Of a stretch of DNA of 64,000 bases, positions 52,193 through 61,629 are shown piece after piece. The position numbers were made by a program, and so were the translations under genes. How positions within the stretch are numbered: position 1 is the first letter of the stretch; each line of letters begins with the position of its first letter. Source of the DNA: Marinococcus luteus (GTDB taxonomy: Bacteria; Bacillota; Bacilli; Bacillales; Marinococcaceae); the NCBI RefSeq assembly GCF_900106595.1, contig NZ_FNNC01000001.1, positions 496,001 through 560,000 of the forward strand, written 5' to 3'. The notes below the pieces were generated by a model. That model was not told where the DNA came from, made no database searches, and saw only the letters and a list, made by a program, of their open reading frames with translations.

Positions 52193-54619
52193 GTGGCTGA
52201 CGCAGAACAATACTTGGATCTGCGCCTCGAAGACGTTCTCGGCGAACGCTTTGGGCGCTACAGCAAATACATTATTCAGGAACGTGCCCTCCCGGACGCA
52301 CGGGACGGGTTAAAGCCCGTCCAGCGCCGCATTCTGTTTGCGATGCTTCAGGACGGCAACACCGCGGACAAACCGTTCCGGAAAGCAGCAAAAACGGTCG
52401 GGAATGTGATCGGGAACTATCACCCGCACGGGGACTCCTCCGTGTATGAGGCAATGGTGCGGATGAGCCAGGATTGGAAGGTGCGCGCCCCGCTCGTCGA
52501 AATGCACGGCAACAACGGCTCCGTCGACGGCGACCCGCCGGCGGCGATGCGTTACACGGAAGCGCGTCTCGCAAGCGTCTCGTCCGAACTGCTGAAAGAC
52601 ATCGAAAAACAGACAGTGGAGCACGTGACCAACTTTGACGATACGCAGGAGGAACCGACCGTCCTGCCGGCGAAATTTCCGAACCTGCTGATCAACGGCT
52701 CCACCGGTATTTCCTCCGGCTATGCGACCGATATTCCGCCGCACCAGCTGGGGGAAATTATTGATGCCGCTGTCGCGCAGCTCGAAAAGCCGTCGGTGTC
52801 GACCGAGGAATTGATGCAGTACGTGCAGGGACCCGACTTTCCGACCGGCGGGGTCATTCAGGGCAAGGACGGCATCCGCCAGGCGTATGAAACCGGACGG
52901 GGGAAAGTCGTCGTTCGTGCCAAAACGAGCATCGAACAGGTGCGGGGCGGCCGGGAACAGATTCTGATTACTGAACTGCCGTATGAAGTAAACAAATCCA
53001 CGCTCGTAAAGAAGATGGATGAGCTCCGGTTTGACCGCAAAGTCGACGGAGTCGCGGAGGTGCGCGACGATACGGACCGGACCGGCCTCCGGGTCGTTAT
53101 TGAGCTCAAAAAAGATGCCGATGCCCAGAGCGTGCTGAATTTTTATTACAAAATGACCGACCTGCAGGTATCGTACAATTTCAACATGGTCGCCATTAAT
53201 GACCGGACTCCGCAGCTGATGAATTTAAAGCAGCTGCTAGATGCCTACATCATCCACCGGCGGAGCGTTGTCACCAACCGCTCCCAGTTTGACCTCAACA
53301 AAGCGGAGCAGCGCCAGCACATCGTGGAAGGCCTGATTAAGGCGATCAGCGTGCTCGACCAGGTGATTGATACGATCCGCCAGTCGGAAAACAAGAAAAA
53401 CGCGAAGGAAAACCTTGTGGAGCAGTTTGCCTTTACCGATGCCCAGGCCGAGGCCATCGTGAACCTGCAGCTGTACCGCTTAACCAATACCGACGTCACC
53501 GAGCTCGAAAAGGAAGCCGGGCAGCTCGAAAAAGAAATCAAGCGGCTCCGCGGCATACTGTCGAGCGAAAAGAAGCTCCAGCAGGTCGTGAAAAAGGAAC
53601 TGCAGGAAGTCAAAAAGCAGTATGATGACACCCGGCGCACCGTGATTGAAGCGGAAATCGAAGAGCTTAAAATCGACCGCGAAGTAATGATTCCGTCCGA
53701 GGACGTTATTGTTACCGCCACGGCAGAGGGCTACATTAAACGTACGAGCCAGCGGTCCTACGCGGCTTCAAACACTGAACCTCCTGGAATGAAAGAGGAA
53801 GACGCCCTGTTGTTTTTCAGCGACATGAATACGACAGATATGCTGCTGTTGTTTACGAAAAAAGGACAGTTTATCTACCTGCCGGTACATATGCTATCCG
53901 AGATCCGATGGAAGGATAACGGCCAGCATATCGGCAACATTTCCCCGTTGGATCCGGGAGACGCACTGGTGGCCGTAGTGCCGGTTCAGGAGTTTACCGA
54001 AGAGGATTATTTTGTGTTTATCACCCGCCAGGGCATGATCAAAAAAACTGTGATGAACGCCTACCAGGCTTCACGCTACGGGCGATCCATGATCGGAGTG
54101 AATGTAAAGGACGGGGACGAAGTGCTAGCTGTGTACCAGACGAATGGGGAGCAGGAGCTGTTTCTCACGACCCATCAAAACTATGGGCTCCGCTTCCATG
54201 AACAGGAGGTTTCCCCGGTCGGTGTCCGGGCGGCCGGCGTCAAAGCCATTGATTTAAAAGACGGGGATGTGGTGACCGGGGCGCATGTGACCTCGGCCTA
54301 TGAAACCGAGGATGCGATCATGGTCACCCAGCGCGGCGGCGTTAAACGCATGAGCCTGGATGATATTCCGATAACGAACCGGGCCAAGCGGGGCGTTGTC
54401 CTTTGGAAAGAAGTCAAATCCAGGCCGCACCGGATCCTCGCGAGCTATATAATGGCCGGTGAGCCATTCGTGCTGCAGGCCCGGACGAAAAACATGACGG
54501 TCACGATTGACCCGTCCAAATACCGGCGGGTCGACCGTTACAGCAATGGTTCCTATGTTATTGATACGAAAAAGCACGGAGTGATTGAAGCCGTATGGAA
54601 GGATATTCCGTACCAGTAA
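52193..54619 (+). CDS. parC: DNA topoisomerase IV subunit A
   Basis: 808 residues. Breakage-reunion domain: the active-site Tyr in [10 protein letters not shown], and the quinolone region [12 protein letters not shown] (S82, E86), with the residues normally found in sensitive strains. The C-terminal beta-pinwheel includes [13 protein letters not shown] and [18 protein letters not shown], with weak GyrA-box-like motifs. It starts at a GTG directly after the parE stop; AAGGAGG lies inside parE. Confidence 0.97.
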   Translation: MADAEQYLDLRLEDVLGERFGRYSKYIIQERALPDARDGLKPVQRRILFAMLQDGNTADKPFRKAAKTVGNVIGNYHPHGDSSVYEAMVRMSQDWKVRAPLVEMHGNNGSVDGDPPAAMRYTEARLASVSSELLKDIEKQTVEHVTNFDDTQEEPTVLPAKFPNLLINGSTGISSGYATDIPPHQLGEIIDAAVAQLEKPSVSTEELMQYVQGPDFPTGGVIQGKDGIRQAYETGRGKVVVRAKTSIEQVRGGREQILITELPYEVNKSTLVKKMDELRFDRKVDGVAEVRDDTDRTGLRVVIELKKDADAQSVLNFYYKMTDLQVSYNFNMVAINDRTPQLMNLKQLLDAYIIHRRSVVTNRSQFDLNKAEQRQHIVEGLIKAISVLDQVIDTIRQSENKKNAKENLVEQFAFTDAQAEAIVNLQLYRLTNTDVTELEKEAGQLEKEIKRLRGILSSEKKLQQVVKKELQEVKKQYDDTRRTVIEAEIEELKIDREVMIPSEDVIVTATAEGYIKRTSQRSYAASNTEPPGMKEEDALLFFSDMNTTDMLLLFTKKGQFIYLPVHMLSEIRWKDNGQHIGNISPLDPGDALVAVVPVQEFTEEDYFVFITRQGMIKKTVMNAYQASRYGRSMIGVNVKDGDEVLAVYQTNGEQELFLTTHQNYGLRFHEQEVSPVGVRAAGVKAIDLKDGDVVTGAHVTSAYETEDAIMVTQRGGVKRMSLDDIPITNRAKRGVVLWKEVKSRPHRILASYIMAGEPFVLQARTKNMTVTIDPSKYRRVDRYSNGSYVIDTKKHGVIEAVWKDIPYQ

Positions 54620-54659
54620 ACAACGCTCCGCTTGCTTTCAAAAAGGACGCTGAACAACC

Positions 54660-55175
54660 ATGAAAGCAGGAACACATGTGATCGGAGCAGTTACAGGCGG
54701 CCTGGCCGTTCAGTGGCTGACGCCTGTGCCGTTTGCCTTTTTTGAATGGGAGACAAGCATTTATGTCGCAAGCCTGGTTTTCGGGGGTCTGGCCCCGGAC
54801 ATCTGCCAGCCAAATTCGTGGATGGGGAGGCGGGTGCCGGGCGTTTCCCATCTGATTTCGAAGCTGGTGGGGCACCGCACCTTTACCCACAGCCTCCTGC
54901 TCGTGCTGCTCGTCTTTCTGTCGCTTGCCCAGTGGCAGGAAGGATGGGGCCTTGCGCTGCAGTGGGGCATCAGCCTCGGTATTGTGAGCCACATCGTGCT
55001 CGACATGATGACCACCAAAGGCGTCCATTTGCTGTTTCCGCTGCATTATGCCTTTCGGTTCCCATTTACGACAAAAACCGGATCCACCTTTGGCGAAGGG
55101 CTGATTAACGCCTTGCTCATCGCCGGATTATTTTACGTGAGTTTTCAGCTGTTTTCGATTGATCTCACGCTGTAA
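54660..55175 (+). CDS. YdjM-like membrane protein (metal-dependent hydrolase family)
   Basis: 171 residues. Conserved features of the YdjM/DUF457 family: an N-terminal MKAGTHVIGAVTGG (His), GGLAPDICQPNSWMGRR (Asp), and GHRTFTHSLLLVLLV, where the THS motif marks a putative metal site. Three or four transmembrane segments are expected. Function unknown, though annotated as a putative hydrolase. The site AAAGGACG is weak. A terminator follows. Confidence 0.88.
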   Translation: MKAGTHVIGAVTGGLAVQWLTPVPFAFFEWETSIYVASLVFGGLAPDICQPNSWMGRRVPGVSHLISKLVGHRTFTHSLLLVLLVFLSLAQWQEGWGLALQWGISLGIVSHIVLDMMTTKGVHLLFPLHYAFRFPFTTKTGSTFGEGLINALLIAGLFYVSFQLFSIDLTL

Positions 55176-55207
55176 ATCAATACAATAAAAAGCAAAAAGC
55201 CAACGAG

Positions 55208-55247
55208 GAAGCATCAGTAATGATACTGGTGTTTCTTATTTGTTTTG
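55208..55247 (+). terminator. Terminator after the YdjM-like gene
   Basis: The stem GAAGCATCAGTA / TACTGGTGTTTC includes G-U pairs, has loop ATGA and is followed by TTATTTGTTTT. Confidence 0.75.
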
Positions 55248-55925
55248 TCTCAAAACACGAAGTTATCTTTATTATTGAAACAATACATCACTAACTTCCG
55301 ATAATATATATTATGTTAACTAGAAATAAATAACATACGAAGGGACTCATTTTAACGTTATATCTCCGCCTTCCCTTTCAATCATCAGCTTTGCTATATG
55401 GTGTTTTTAATCATCATTTCACTTCTGTTCACTTCTGTGTGTTCTCCAGTAGATTTTATAAATTCTCTGCTGTTCGTTTCAATTTGCGATAATTGATAAC
55501 TTTCATGCTATGCTAAGTTTTTCTTTGCCGTACTCATTGCCTAACTCTGTAGGAATTGCTGCCCGTGCCTAAGGCGCGATTATTTATTGCAACTGCCAGC
55601 AAACTTATTATTGGAATCGTGATTTCTTAATCCGTCTGCTGCGACAACAATATTTTCATCAGTTGTTCAAAAAAATCATGGCAAATGTCCGGCAGCTTTT
55701 TATTCGATTTCTTTCCGCGCATTTTTATTTTCTCTATAATACATTCCTTTTCCCAAGAGCTTTTTGCATCATTTGCTATTCAATAATTATAATTTAATTC
55801 TCCGCTATCTTTGCATTACTTATCAATTCTGCCTCTGTCTCAGAACCAAATGAGACGATCCCTGTTTCAATCCCTCATCCTCTTGATCATTTGACGCCGG
55901 GAAACGTTTCCGTATCCAAATACAA
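55248..55925. other. AT-rich gene-free island with relic coding
   Basis: About 680 bp, clearly richer in A+T than the flanks, with no gene bearing a credible start and site. On the minus strand two overlapping stretches read like protein: one near 55800-55865 (reading ETGIVSFGSETEAELI) and one ending at the TAA at 55627-55629 (reading SNKKLPDICHDFFEQLMKIL). They are in different frames and broken by stops, so they look like a decayed gene of foreign origin. I cannot name it. Confidence 0.5.
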
Positions 55926-55926
55926 C

Positions 55927-55952
55927 AAAAAAAGACCCCCGAAGGAGTCTTT
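55927..55952 (-). terminator. Terminator downstream of the 56180 gene
   Basis: The stem AAAGAC.CC / GG.GTCTTT, read on the minus strand, is followed by TTTTTTT. The 228 bp between it and the gene are GC-rich and hold nothing I can identify. Confidence 0.65.
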
Positions 55953-56179
55953 TCAGTTTATTTCCGGCAAATCTACCGGCAGGATAACGTTCCCGCTCTG
56001 CGTGGCCTGCTAGCAAAAGCTGTTTTAAGTGCCCGGAGACGCCGCTCCCGCTCCGTGCTGCTTCAAAGGCACAATACATACATGTACCTGCTGGCAGTGA
56101 AATCCCTGAGAGCGCACGGCTCATATGATAAAGGAAGTTGCCAGCCGCTCTTCGTTTGATTGAAAAACTGGCGTAATCC

Positions 56180-57880
56180 CTACCACGGCTGGTCAGTGAT
56201 TTCCTGCACCGTGCCAATATCTTCGCTGCGGTTGACCGTGAAGCTGATCTCGTCGCCTTCCTGCATCAGCACAGCGTCGGCGTCACTCGACGTGTTGTAG
56301 ACGTAAAGAGTTTCATCGTCCTCAAGCTTAAACTGGACAAGGCTGGCGTCTTCGGCACCGGATGTGATGACGACCCGGTCGACCGTTCCGTCCGCTTCTT
56401 CCCGATCAGCTTCACTCGCTTGCACGCCTTCATCGGTGGAGGCAAGTGCGGAGCGGTAATTTTCCAATGCTCCCTGCGCGGTATCGCCAAAAGCGTATAC
56501 GTCGGCATCGTTCGCTTTAATGTAGGCGTACTGCCGGAACAGGCCAGCCGGATCAAGCGTATTAACCACCCAGGTCGCGTTGCCGTTAATGTTGTACATG
56601 ATCGGCATGCTGCCAGTCCATTCTTTCTCGGGGAACTGGCGGTTCACGATCCCGCGCGCTCCCTGCGTATCCATGGCGCCTGTGTATTCCTCGCCGTTGT
56701 AAAGACGAAGCTCTCCGGTGCGGGCATCAATAAAAGATACGCCGAGCGTGGAGTCCGAATCTTCATTTGGACTCGTAAAGTCCGTAAAATAGCTCATATT
56801 CCCGTCTGCATCAAAGACAGGCGTGACCTTATTTTCCGTGCCGTTTTCATTTGGGATCAGCACATCTTCTTTCCCGAACATGTAATTAAGAAGGCCCTGC
56901 CCGTATTTTCCGTACTTGTCATTCATGTCACTCGCCATGGCGGGACTGTACGCACTTTCAATAAACGAAGGGGCATTATCCGCTTTGTACTTGGACGCCT
57001 CCCCTGTTTCCGGGTCAACGACCACCACCTGCGCGTTGGTGTGATCCGTATGCCACGTCCAGGCGCGGTTCTGATAGACGGTTTGCACGTACCACGGCTT
57101 CCCTTCCTCATCCACCTCCAGATAGGTGCTCCCGCTCTGGTACCAGGACGGAAAGGCGCTATAAATCACCCGGCTCAGTTTCTCGTTGAAAAAACTGCTG
57201 TTGGTGTATTGCATGGAGGATTCCACGAAGGTCGGATTGTCGTTCGGGTCGACCGCAGAAATCTGGAAATAACCCGGCGTTCCATCACCACGGAACCAGC
57301 GGAACAGGTTCGTGTAATCCACATTGGCGACATACATCGGCTCCCCATCGATCACCTGGGCCTGAATGTCTCCAAAGTCATAAAACTGTGCATTATCCAC
57401 TTCCGACATCGCTTTTTGCATTTTATTACGGGCGGATTCAGGAGCCACCTGCACAGGCGTATCCTCCTCCGAAAACGACGGGGGGTTGTCCGCCACCTGA
57501 CTGTTGTTGTCGATCGCTTCATGAGTCTCCTCGTAGCCAAACAGGCTCCGCACCAGAAGCACAAGCAGAAAGACAAGAATCACCGCGCCGCCAAGAGCGG
57601 ATAGGCTGATGCTTTTATCCGGCACCCCTTCTCCTGAAGTCCTGGCCAGGGCGTAAAAAATGGCGCTGAATACCAGAAGGGCCACGAGGTTGGGCCCAGC
57701 CAGCGACAGCATCGTCCATACCGGAAGGAAGAAGTAGCTGGCCAGGACACTTAACACAAACGTCAGCCCAAGCGCAGGCAAGACGGATTTAACCAATAAC
57801 CGCGGGCGGATAATAGCAATAACCAGAGCGGCAATAAAAGAAAAAATCATCACAAGTAAAGCAGACAGTAAAATTGTCAA
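56180..57880 (-). CDS. Unknown membrane-anchored extracellular protein
   Basis: 566 residues. Four transmembrane segments lie in the first 115 residues (LLSALLVMIFSFIAALVIAII; VLPALGLTFVLSVLASYFFLPV; NLVALLVFSAIFYALA; LGGAVILVFLLVLLVRSLF). The remaining 450 residues are acidic and outside the cell. Two similar halves are suggested by repeated aromatic stretches (FFNEKLSRVIYSAFPSWYQSG; IVNRQFPEKEWTGSMPIMYNI), each followed by a Gly-Asn-Trp or Gly-Lys-Pro-Trp strand and V.D..TGE or I.AR.GE. It starts at a TTG with TTGGAGTG 8 nt upstream. No named family recognised. Confidence 0.75.
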   Translation of the reverse strand: MTILLSALLVMIFSFIAALVIAIIRPRLLVKSVLPALGLTFVLSVLASYFFLPVWTMLSLAGPNLVALLVFSAIFYALARTSGEGVPDKSISLSALGGAVILVFLLVLLVRSLFGYEETHEAIDNNSQVADNPPSFSEEDTPVQVAPESARNKMQKAMSEVDNAQFYDFGDIQAQVIDGEPMYVANVDYTNLFRWFRGDGTPGYFQISAVDPNDNPTFVESSMQYTNSSFFNEKLSRVIYSAFPSWYQSGSTYLEVDEEGKPWYVQTVYQNRAWTWHTDHTNAQVVVVDPETGEASKYKADNAPSFIESAYSPAMASDMNDKYGKYGQGLLNYMFGKEDVLIPNENGTENKVTPVFDADGNMSYFTDFTSPNEDSDSTLGVSFIDARTGELRLYNGEEYTGAMDTQGARGIVNRQFPEKEWTGSMPIMYNINGNATWVVNTLDPAGLFRQYAYIKANDADVYAFGDTAQGALENYRSALASTDEGVQASEADREEADGTVDRVVITSGAEDASLVQFKLEDDETLYVYNTSSDADAVLMQEGDEISFTVNRSEDIGTVQEITDQPW

Positions 57881-58527
57881 AAAAACACTCCAAGCGTCAT
57901 AGAATTAGGTTCGGTTAGCATCAGAGAAGCATGATCAGCTGCCAGCGATCATTACTCAACAGCGGACACGCCGGGTTTCTTACAGGGGCTTTTCGTTTAA
58001 CGTTTATATGTATATCTTTTAACTGCTCCTGCTGGCCTGGAGCAGTACCGGGGTCTCGTGTTATGAGGTGACTCCCGTTTTTACCTGACTTGATTATCGC
58101 CTCCTTCGTCCTGGTTGATGAAAGACCTCCCCACTCCACCATAGCATATGCGTATACCGTGCCGCTCGTATTTTTCAACGGCAGAAGGGCCCGAGCACTC
58201 TCCGGAAATATGCCCCCCCTTTGAGATAAATTTACGAAATACACACTGAAAGCCTCTGTGAGCAGCAGAATGACGCGCCCTTGTTTCCGATTGCTGCTCT
58301 CCATGAAATAGGATATTCGTACACCCCTAAAAATGGAAATAAAAACCTTTACAGGGGAAAGGTGTCTTTCTACGCATACTACGCATAAAAAATCTCTGCC
58401 TGCGTCAACGACATCGTCCCCGTTGCAGGGCAGCGTTCAGGCAAAGGAGAAATGACGAAGAGACGGACACAAGACATTATTATATCAGCCATCTTACTGT
58501 AAAAAAATGGTTTGCTTTGTAAAATAA
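57881..58527. other. Intergenic region without a convincing gene
   Basis: 647 bp. A 127-codon minus-strand frame (57921-58304) has no ribosome binding site and an unlikely composition. A 16-codon plus-strand frame (58452-58502) follows AAAGGAG but has no other support. A direct repeat TACGCATAC/TACGCATAA occurs at about 58371-58388. Confidence 0.45.
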
Positions 58528-58549
58528 AAAAGCCCTGGTGCCAGGGCTT
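58528..58549 (-). terminator. Terminator of the yflT operon
   Basis: The stem AAGCCCTGG / CCAGGGCTT overlaps the stop codon of the YflT gene; T-rich on the minus strand. Confidence 0.85.
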
Positions 58550-58889
58550 AAAATTCCACTTGATCCTGATTGGTCACAACAAGCAGCGTCTTGCCTTTTT
58601 GCAGTTCTTCCTCGAGGCGCTCGGACTTTTCCGAATCAAAACCGAGCTTCTGCAGCTTGGTTAAAATGGTTTTCGATTTTCCCCGGAAGACGTTTTTCAG
58701 GCTCGTGCCAAAACCGACCACTTTTACCCCTACTTTTTTGGCGTCCGTTTCCTTTCTCGCCCGGCGGTCGTGGTCATTATCGTACGCCAGGATGTACATA
58801 TCCTCGTCCCGGATCCCGTCATTACGAAGTTTATCAATCGTTTCACTCAATGTTTCGTCGTTGTGGAAAATTTTGAACTTAGGTTCCAT
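58548..58889 (-). CDS. yflT: YflT-type general stress protein
   Basis: 113 residues with the YflT domain (heat-induced stress protein, GSP17M type): FKIFHNDETLSETIDKLRNDGIRDEDMYILAYDNDHDRRA, then FGTSLKNVFRGK and a helical end with LEEELQKGKTLLVV. In B. subtilis yflT is SigB-controlled. Here a SigB-type promoter lies upstream of the preceding gene, which is 33 nt away. The ATG at 58889 is set by GAGGTG; the GTG three codons earlier belongs to that site. Role unknown. Confidence 0.88.
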   Translation of the reverse strand: MEPKFKIFHNDETLSETIDKLRNDGIRDEDMYILAYDNDHDRRARKETDAKKVGVKVVGFGTSLKNVFRGKSKTILTKLQKLGFDSEKSERLEEELQKGKTLLVVTNQDQVEF

Positions 58890-58922
58890 TCGCTTCACCT
58901 CATAAAATTAGTGTAGGTTCAT

Positions 58923-59531
58923 TTAGGTATTAGATGCTTTTTTTAGTTTCTTTATCTTTTTTGCCGGTTTTTTCGTCGAGGCTTTCGTGCCTTCAAATTT
59001 TTCTTCTTCGTATTCCTCTTCCTGTTCCCAGGCGTCTTCGCTCCCGCTGCTGCTCCCGCTGCTCTCAGAAGTTTCTGCAGCGCTCTCTTCCGTTTCAGAC
59101 GAAGACGGTTCTCCGCTGTTTTCACTTTCTGCAGCGGTTCTGTCAGGGTCATATGCAGGACCCTGGATTTTTTCGCCGGTATGGATGACCGCTTCCCCGA
59201 CGTGATAGCGCAGGGTGTAGATTTTCTTTTTAATTTTTTTCGGCACCTTGGCCATCGCAAACGCAGCCGCTGATACTTTGGCGGCCCGCTTGACGGTTTT
59301 CACCGTGCCTTTGGCTTTTTTCTCCATGCCCTGTCCGGATTTAATGGCCTGACTCAGCGGTTCCGGGCTCAGCTTCCGGGCTTTTTTTGCGGTCTGGTTG
59401 ACGTTTTTTTCTGTTTTTTTGCCGGTATCTTTGCGCAGCAATGGCAGCGCCCCGCCGATTAAACTGCCGGCAGCCATGAACGCGTAGGTAAGATTGTCAT
59501 TGCTTTTGGAGCTTTTCTTCTTGCTGCTCAC
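58923..59531 (-). CDS. Unknown Lys- and Glu/Ser-rich protein, partner of yflT
   Basis: 202 residues. The first 100 residues are strongly basic with Lys and Ala repeats (KKTEKNVNQTAKKARKL, VPKKIKKKI), the next 60 acidic and Ser-rich (SSSETEESAAETSESSGSSSG), and the end basic again. Composition suggests a disordered, possibly DNA- or membrane-binding protein. A weak hydrophobic stretch (YAFMAAGSLIGGALPLL) lies near the start. It begins at a GTG after GGTGGTGGG and is followed by yflT. Not recognised. Confidence 0.68.
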   Translation of the reverse strand: MSSKKKSSKSNDNLTYAFMAAGSLIGGALPLLRKDTGKKTEKNVNQTAKKARKLSPEPLSQAIKSGQGMEKKAKGTVKTVKRAAKVSAAAFAMAKVPKKIKKKIYTLRYHVGEAVIHTGEKIQGPAYDPDRTAAESENSGEPSSSETEESAAETSESSGSSSGSEDAWEQEEEYEEEKFEGTKASTKKPAKKIKKLKKASNT

Positions 59532-59568
59532 TGTCCCACCACCATTCAAAAGTATGATTGCATGTATC

Positions 59569-59595
59569 ATACCCGTATCTGTTTGTTCTTAAGCC
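59569..59595 (-). promoter_or_regulatory. SigB-type promoter of the yflT operon
   Basis: On the minus strand: GCTTAA-N15-GGGTAT, an 11 of 12 match to the SigB consensus with a perfect -10. It lies 38 nt before the GTG of the first gene, so the predicted leader is short. Confidence 0.65.
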
Positions 59596-59630
59596 AAACT
59601 CGTATCATAAACATACTTTAGGTCTAGAAC

Positions 59631-59675
59631 CACCGGGGCCATGCTCCCGCTCAAGCTAAAGATAGGCCCGGTGGC
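59631..59675. other. Stable inverted repeat between the yflT operon and cvfB
   Basis: CCACCGGGGCC pairs with GGCCCGGTGG around a 24-nt loop. There is no T-run on either strand. Confidence 0.5.
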
Positions 59676-59692
59676 TAACGAATTGGTGACAC

Positions 59693-59727
59693 AAAAAAAG
59701 CGGCCCCGGTGAGGTCCGCTTTTTTAT
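59693..59727. terminator. Bidirectional terminator downstream of cvfB
   Basis: The stem AAAAAAGCGG / CCGCTTTTTT with a C-G rich loop serves cvfB on the minus strand. Confidence 0.88.
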
Positions 59728-59764
59728 CCTTATACGCTGCCCGTCAACGTAAAGCCTGAAGTCA

Positions 59765-60631
59765 TTAATCGGTGCGCTCCTCCGAAGACTCCAGGATCAG
59801 GGTATTGTTTTCCTGACGGATGCGTTTTTCCTTCAATAGCGAACCAACCGCCCGCTTGAACGCCGCCTTGCTGAGACCGAATTCCTTCCGGATGGTTTCC
59901 GGACTGCTCCGGTCCCCGAACGGAAGTGTGCCCCCCTCCTGCTGGATCCGTTCCAGAAGCAGCCGGGCGTCTTCGCTAATCGCTATTTCCTTCGGCGGAT
60001 ACATCGAGGCGTTTAATGACCCGTCCTCCTGGCGGTGGGTAATCCGCACCTTCAGCTCTTCGCCTACGCGCGGCCGGTGAGTCCAGTCCGATTCATGAAC
60101 AAAGATTTTATAGCGGTCGGTGGTTAATAAAAAGGCACCAAACGGTGGTGAACTGTAAACCGTGGCGCTGACCCACGTATGGTGAAGCTCTGCCGGTGCC
60201 GGCGCCATCAGCTGCTGCACGTCGTCTTCACTGGCCGGAAAGGCTCTCAGACCGCTGGCCGTGTACTCCAGGTGCACAAACAGAAACTCCCCCGGAGCGG
60301 GCCAGTAACTTTCATCCTGCAGGTAGTCGTGACGTTCGACGGGTGCCTTCCACCGTTCGTCGACCGCTACTTCGATGCCGTGATCCGCATCGCTTGTCAC
60401 GACTGCCCGCCAGGCAAAGCCTTCCTCTTCTACTTCCGGCATATGCACATCCAGCCGCTTGTTTCCTTCTTCGTCAAACCAGCTGATCGCCTCCACCTGG
60501 TCCCCGGAGGAAAGCTCCCCGTCAGTATCTTCTTTATACAGTCGGGCAATCTGGGCTCCCGAAGCGAGAACATAGTACTCGCCTTTATCATTCAATACGT
60601 TCCATCGCTGCATGCGTGAGAATAGTTGTTT
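59765..60631 (-). CDS. cvfB: CvfB (YitL), S1-domain RNA-binding regulator
   Basis: 288 residues. Several S1-like barrels (YYVLASGAQIARLY; VHLEYTASGLRAF; FGAFLLTTDRYKIFVHESDW) and a C-terminal winged helix with LPFGDRSSPETIRKEFGLSKAAFKRAVGSLLKE. CvfB proteins bind RNA and affect virulence gene expression in staphylococci. The TTG at 60631 follows AAAGGA with 8-nt spacing; the frame is open further but overlaps the upstream gene. It begins 7 nt after the hemD-like stop, so the two are probably co-transcribed. Confidence 0.9.
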   Translation of the reverse strand, partial: KQLFSRMQRWNVLNDKGEYYVLASGAQIARLYKEDTDGELSSGDQVEAISWFDEEGNKRLDVHMPEVEEEGFAWRAVVTSDADHGIEVAVDERWKAPVERHDYLQDESYWPAPGEFLFVHLEYTASGLRAFPASEDDVQQLMAPAPAELHHTWVSATVYSSPPFGAFLLTTDRYKIFVHESDWTHRPRVGEELKVRITHRQEDGSLNASMYPPKEIAISEDARLLLERIQQEGGTLPFGDRSSPETIRKEFGLSKAAFKRAVGSLLKEKRIRQENNTLILESSEERTD

Positions 60632-60638
60632 CAATGGA

Positions 60639-61454
60639 TTAGTCCTTTCGTTGTTCAAAATGTTTGGATAAAGCGACAATCATGGCACCCATCCGTTCGT
60701 TTTCCGGCACCACGTAGTCATCGATGCCTCTTTCCCTTAATGCCTCCGCTGTTACTTTCCCGACCGCCGTCGGCATCACCTGTTGGCGAAGTGCCTCCTG
60801 CAGCTCCCCAGTGCGCTCGGTCTGTCCGGCGTACTGAAAGAGAGCGTGCACCTGGATGGCGGTCGTAAAGCAGATAGCGTCGCTGCCGGCATTCAAAATG
60901 TCTTCGAGGCAGGCCGCTGCCACGCTTTCCTCAGGAGGGGTATGCTGATACGGCAGAATGTCATACACTTCGGCACCGTGCTCCTCAAGGTACTGGCGGA
61001 GTCTCGGATTTTCAATGCCGTGCAGCTGCACCATCACCTGCTTCTGCCGGAAATCGTGGCCGTCCAGGGCCCGGATCATGCCTTCGGTCGTACCGTCATC
61101 ATCACGGGCCGCAATATCACAGTCCAGGCTTTTTAAGACATTAGCGGTCTTGTAGCCGCGGGCCGCTACTTTTGTCTGCTGGATTTTTTTTATAAATTCT
61201 TCCCGGAGGCCTTCCTCCTCCGCAATATCAAGCATGGCATTCAGCCCCATGCCCGTCATGAATATGCTCCAGTCCACCGGCTGCTCGAGGTAGGCCCGCA
61301 TCGGCGCCCGCAGCTGTTCTTCATTTAAAAATGATGTTCCCTGGAGCGGATAGTTTAGCGGCTCTCCCCCCTGCCTCCGAATCAGCTCTTCCATTTCCTC
61401 TGTTTTCCGGGATGCGGCAAGAATCACCTGCCGTCCGCTTAATCCTTTGGCCAC
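60639..61454 (-). CDS. hemD: Uroporphyrinogen-III synthase-like protein
   Basis: 271 residues of the HemD fold, with two domains: ILAASRKTEEMEELIRRQGGEPLNYPL, WSIFMTGMGLNAMLDIAEEEGL, and the second half with CFTTAIQVHALFQYAG and MPTAVGKVTAEALRERGI. HemD closes hydroxymethylbilane into uroporphyrinogen III. It stands outside a heme operon, and members in this setting may have another function. It starts at a GTG after AGGAGG. Confidence 0.8.
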   Translation of the reverse strand: MAKGLSGRQVILAASRKTEEMEELIRRQGGEPLNYPLQGTSFLNEEQLRAPMRAYLEQPVDWSIFMTGMGLNAMLDIAEEEGLREEFIKKIQQTKVAARGYKTANVLKSLDCDIAARDDDGTTEGMIRALDGHDFRQKQVMVQLHGIENPRLRQYLEEHGAEVYDILPYQHTPPEESVAAACLEDILNAGSDAICFTTAIQVHALFQYAGQTERTGELQEALRQQVMPTAVGKVTAEALRERGIDDYVVPENERMGAMIVALSKHFEQRKD

Positions 61455-61629
61455 CGAAAATGCCTCCTTTGGTCTCTATCCGTTTTCTGCATTTACTATA
61501 TCATGCTTTTTCTCTAACTGACAGCAGTGCCGGTCTACTTTTCTGCGGAAAACCTTCCCTTCCCCTGTTCATTTTGAACCGCTGCGTGTTAGTATGAAAC
61601 AGACTGTTATTTATAAAGGAGATATGAAC

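Noticed and set aside
55867-56217. 116-codon minus-strand frame overlapping the end of the 56180 gene
   Set aside because: It crosses a terminator, has no site and its composition is Arg/Ala-rich noise.
57921-58304. 127-codon minus-strand frame
   Set aside because: No ribosome binding site and unlikely composition; probably chance.
58452-58502. 16-codon plus-strand frame after AAAGGAG
   Set aside because: Only the site supports it; no promoter or terminator and too short to judge.
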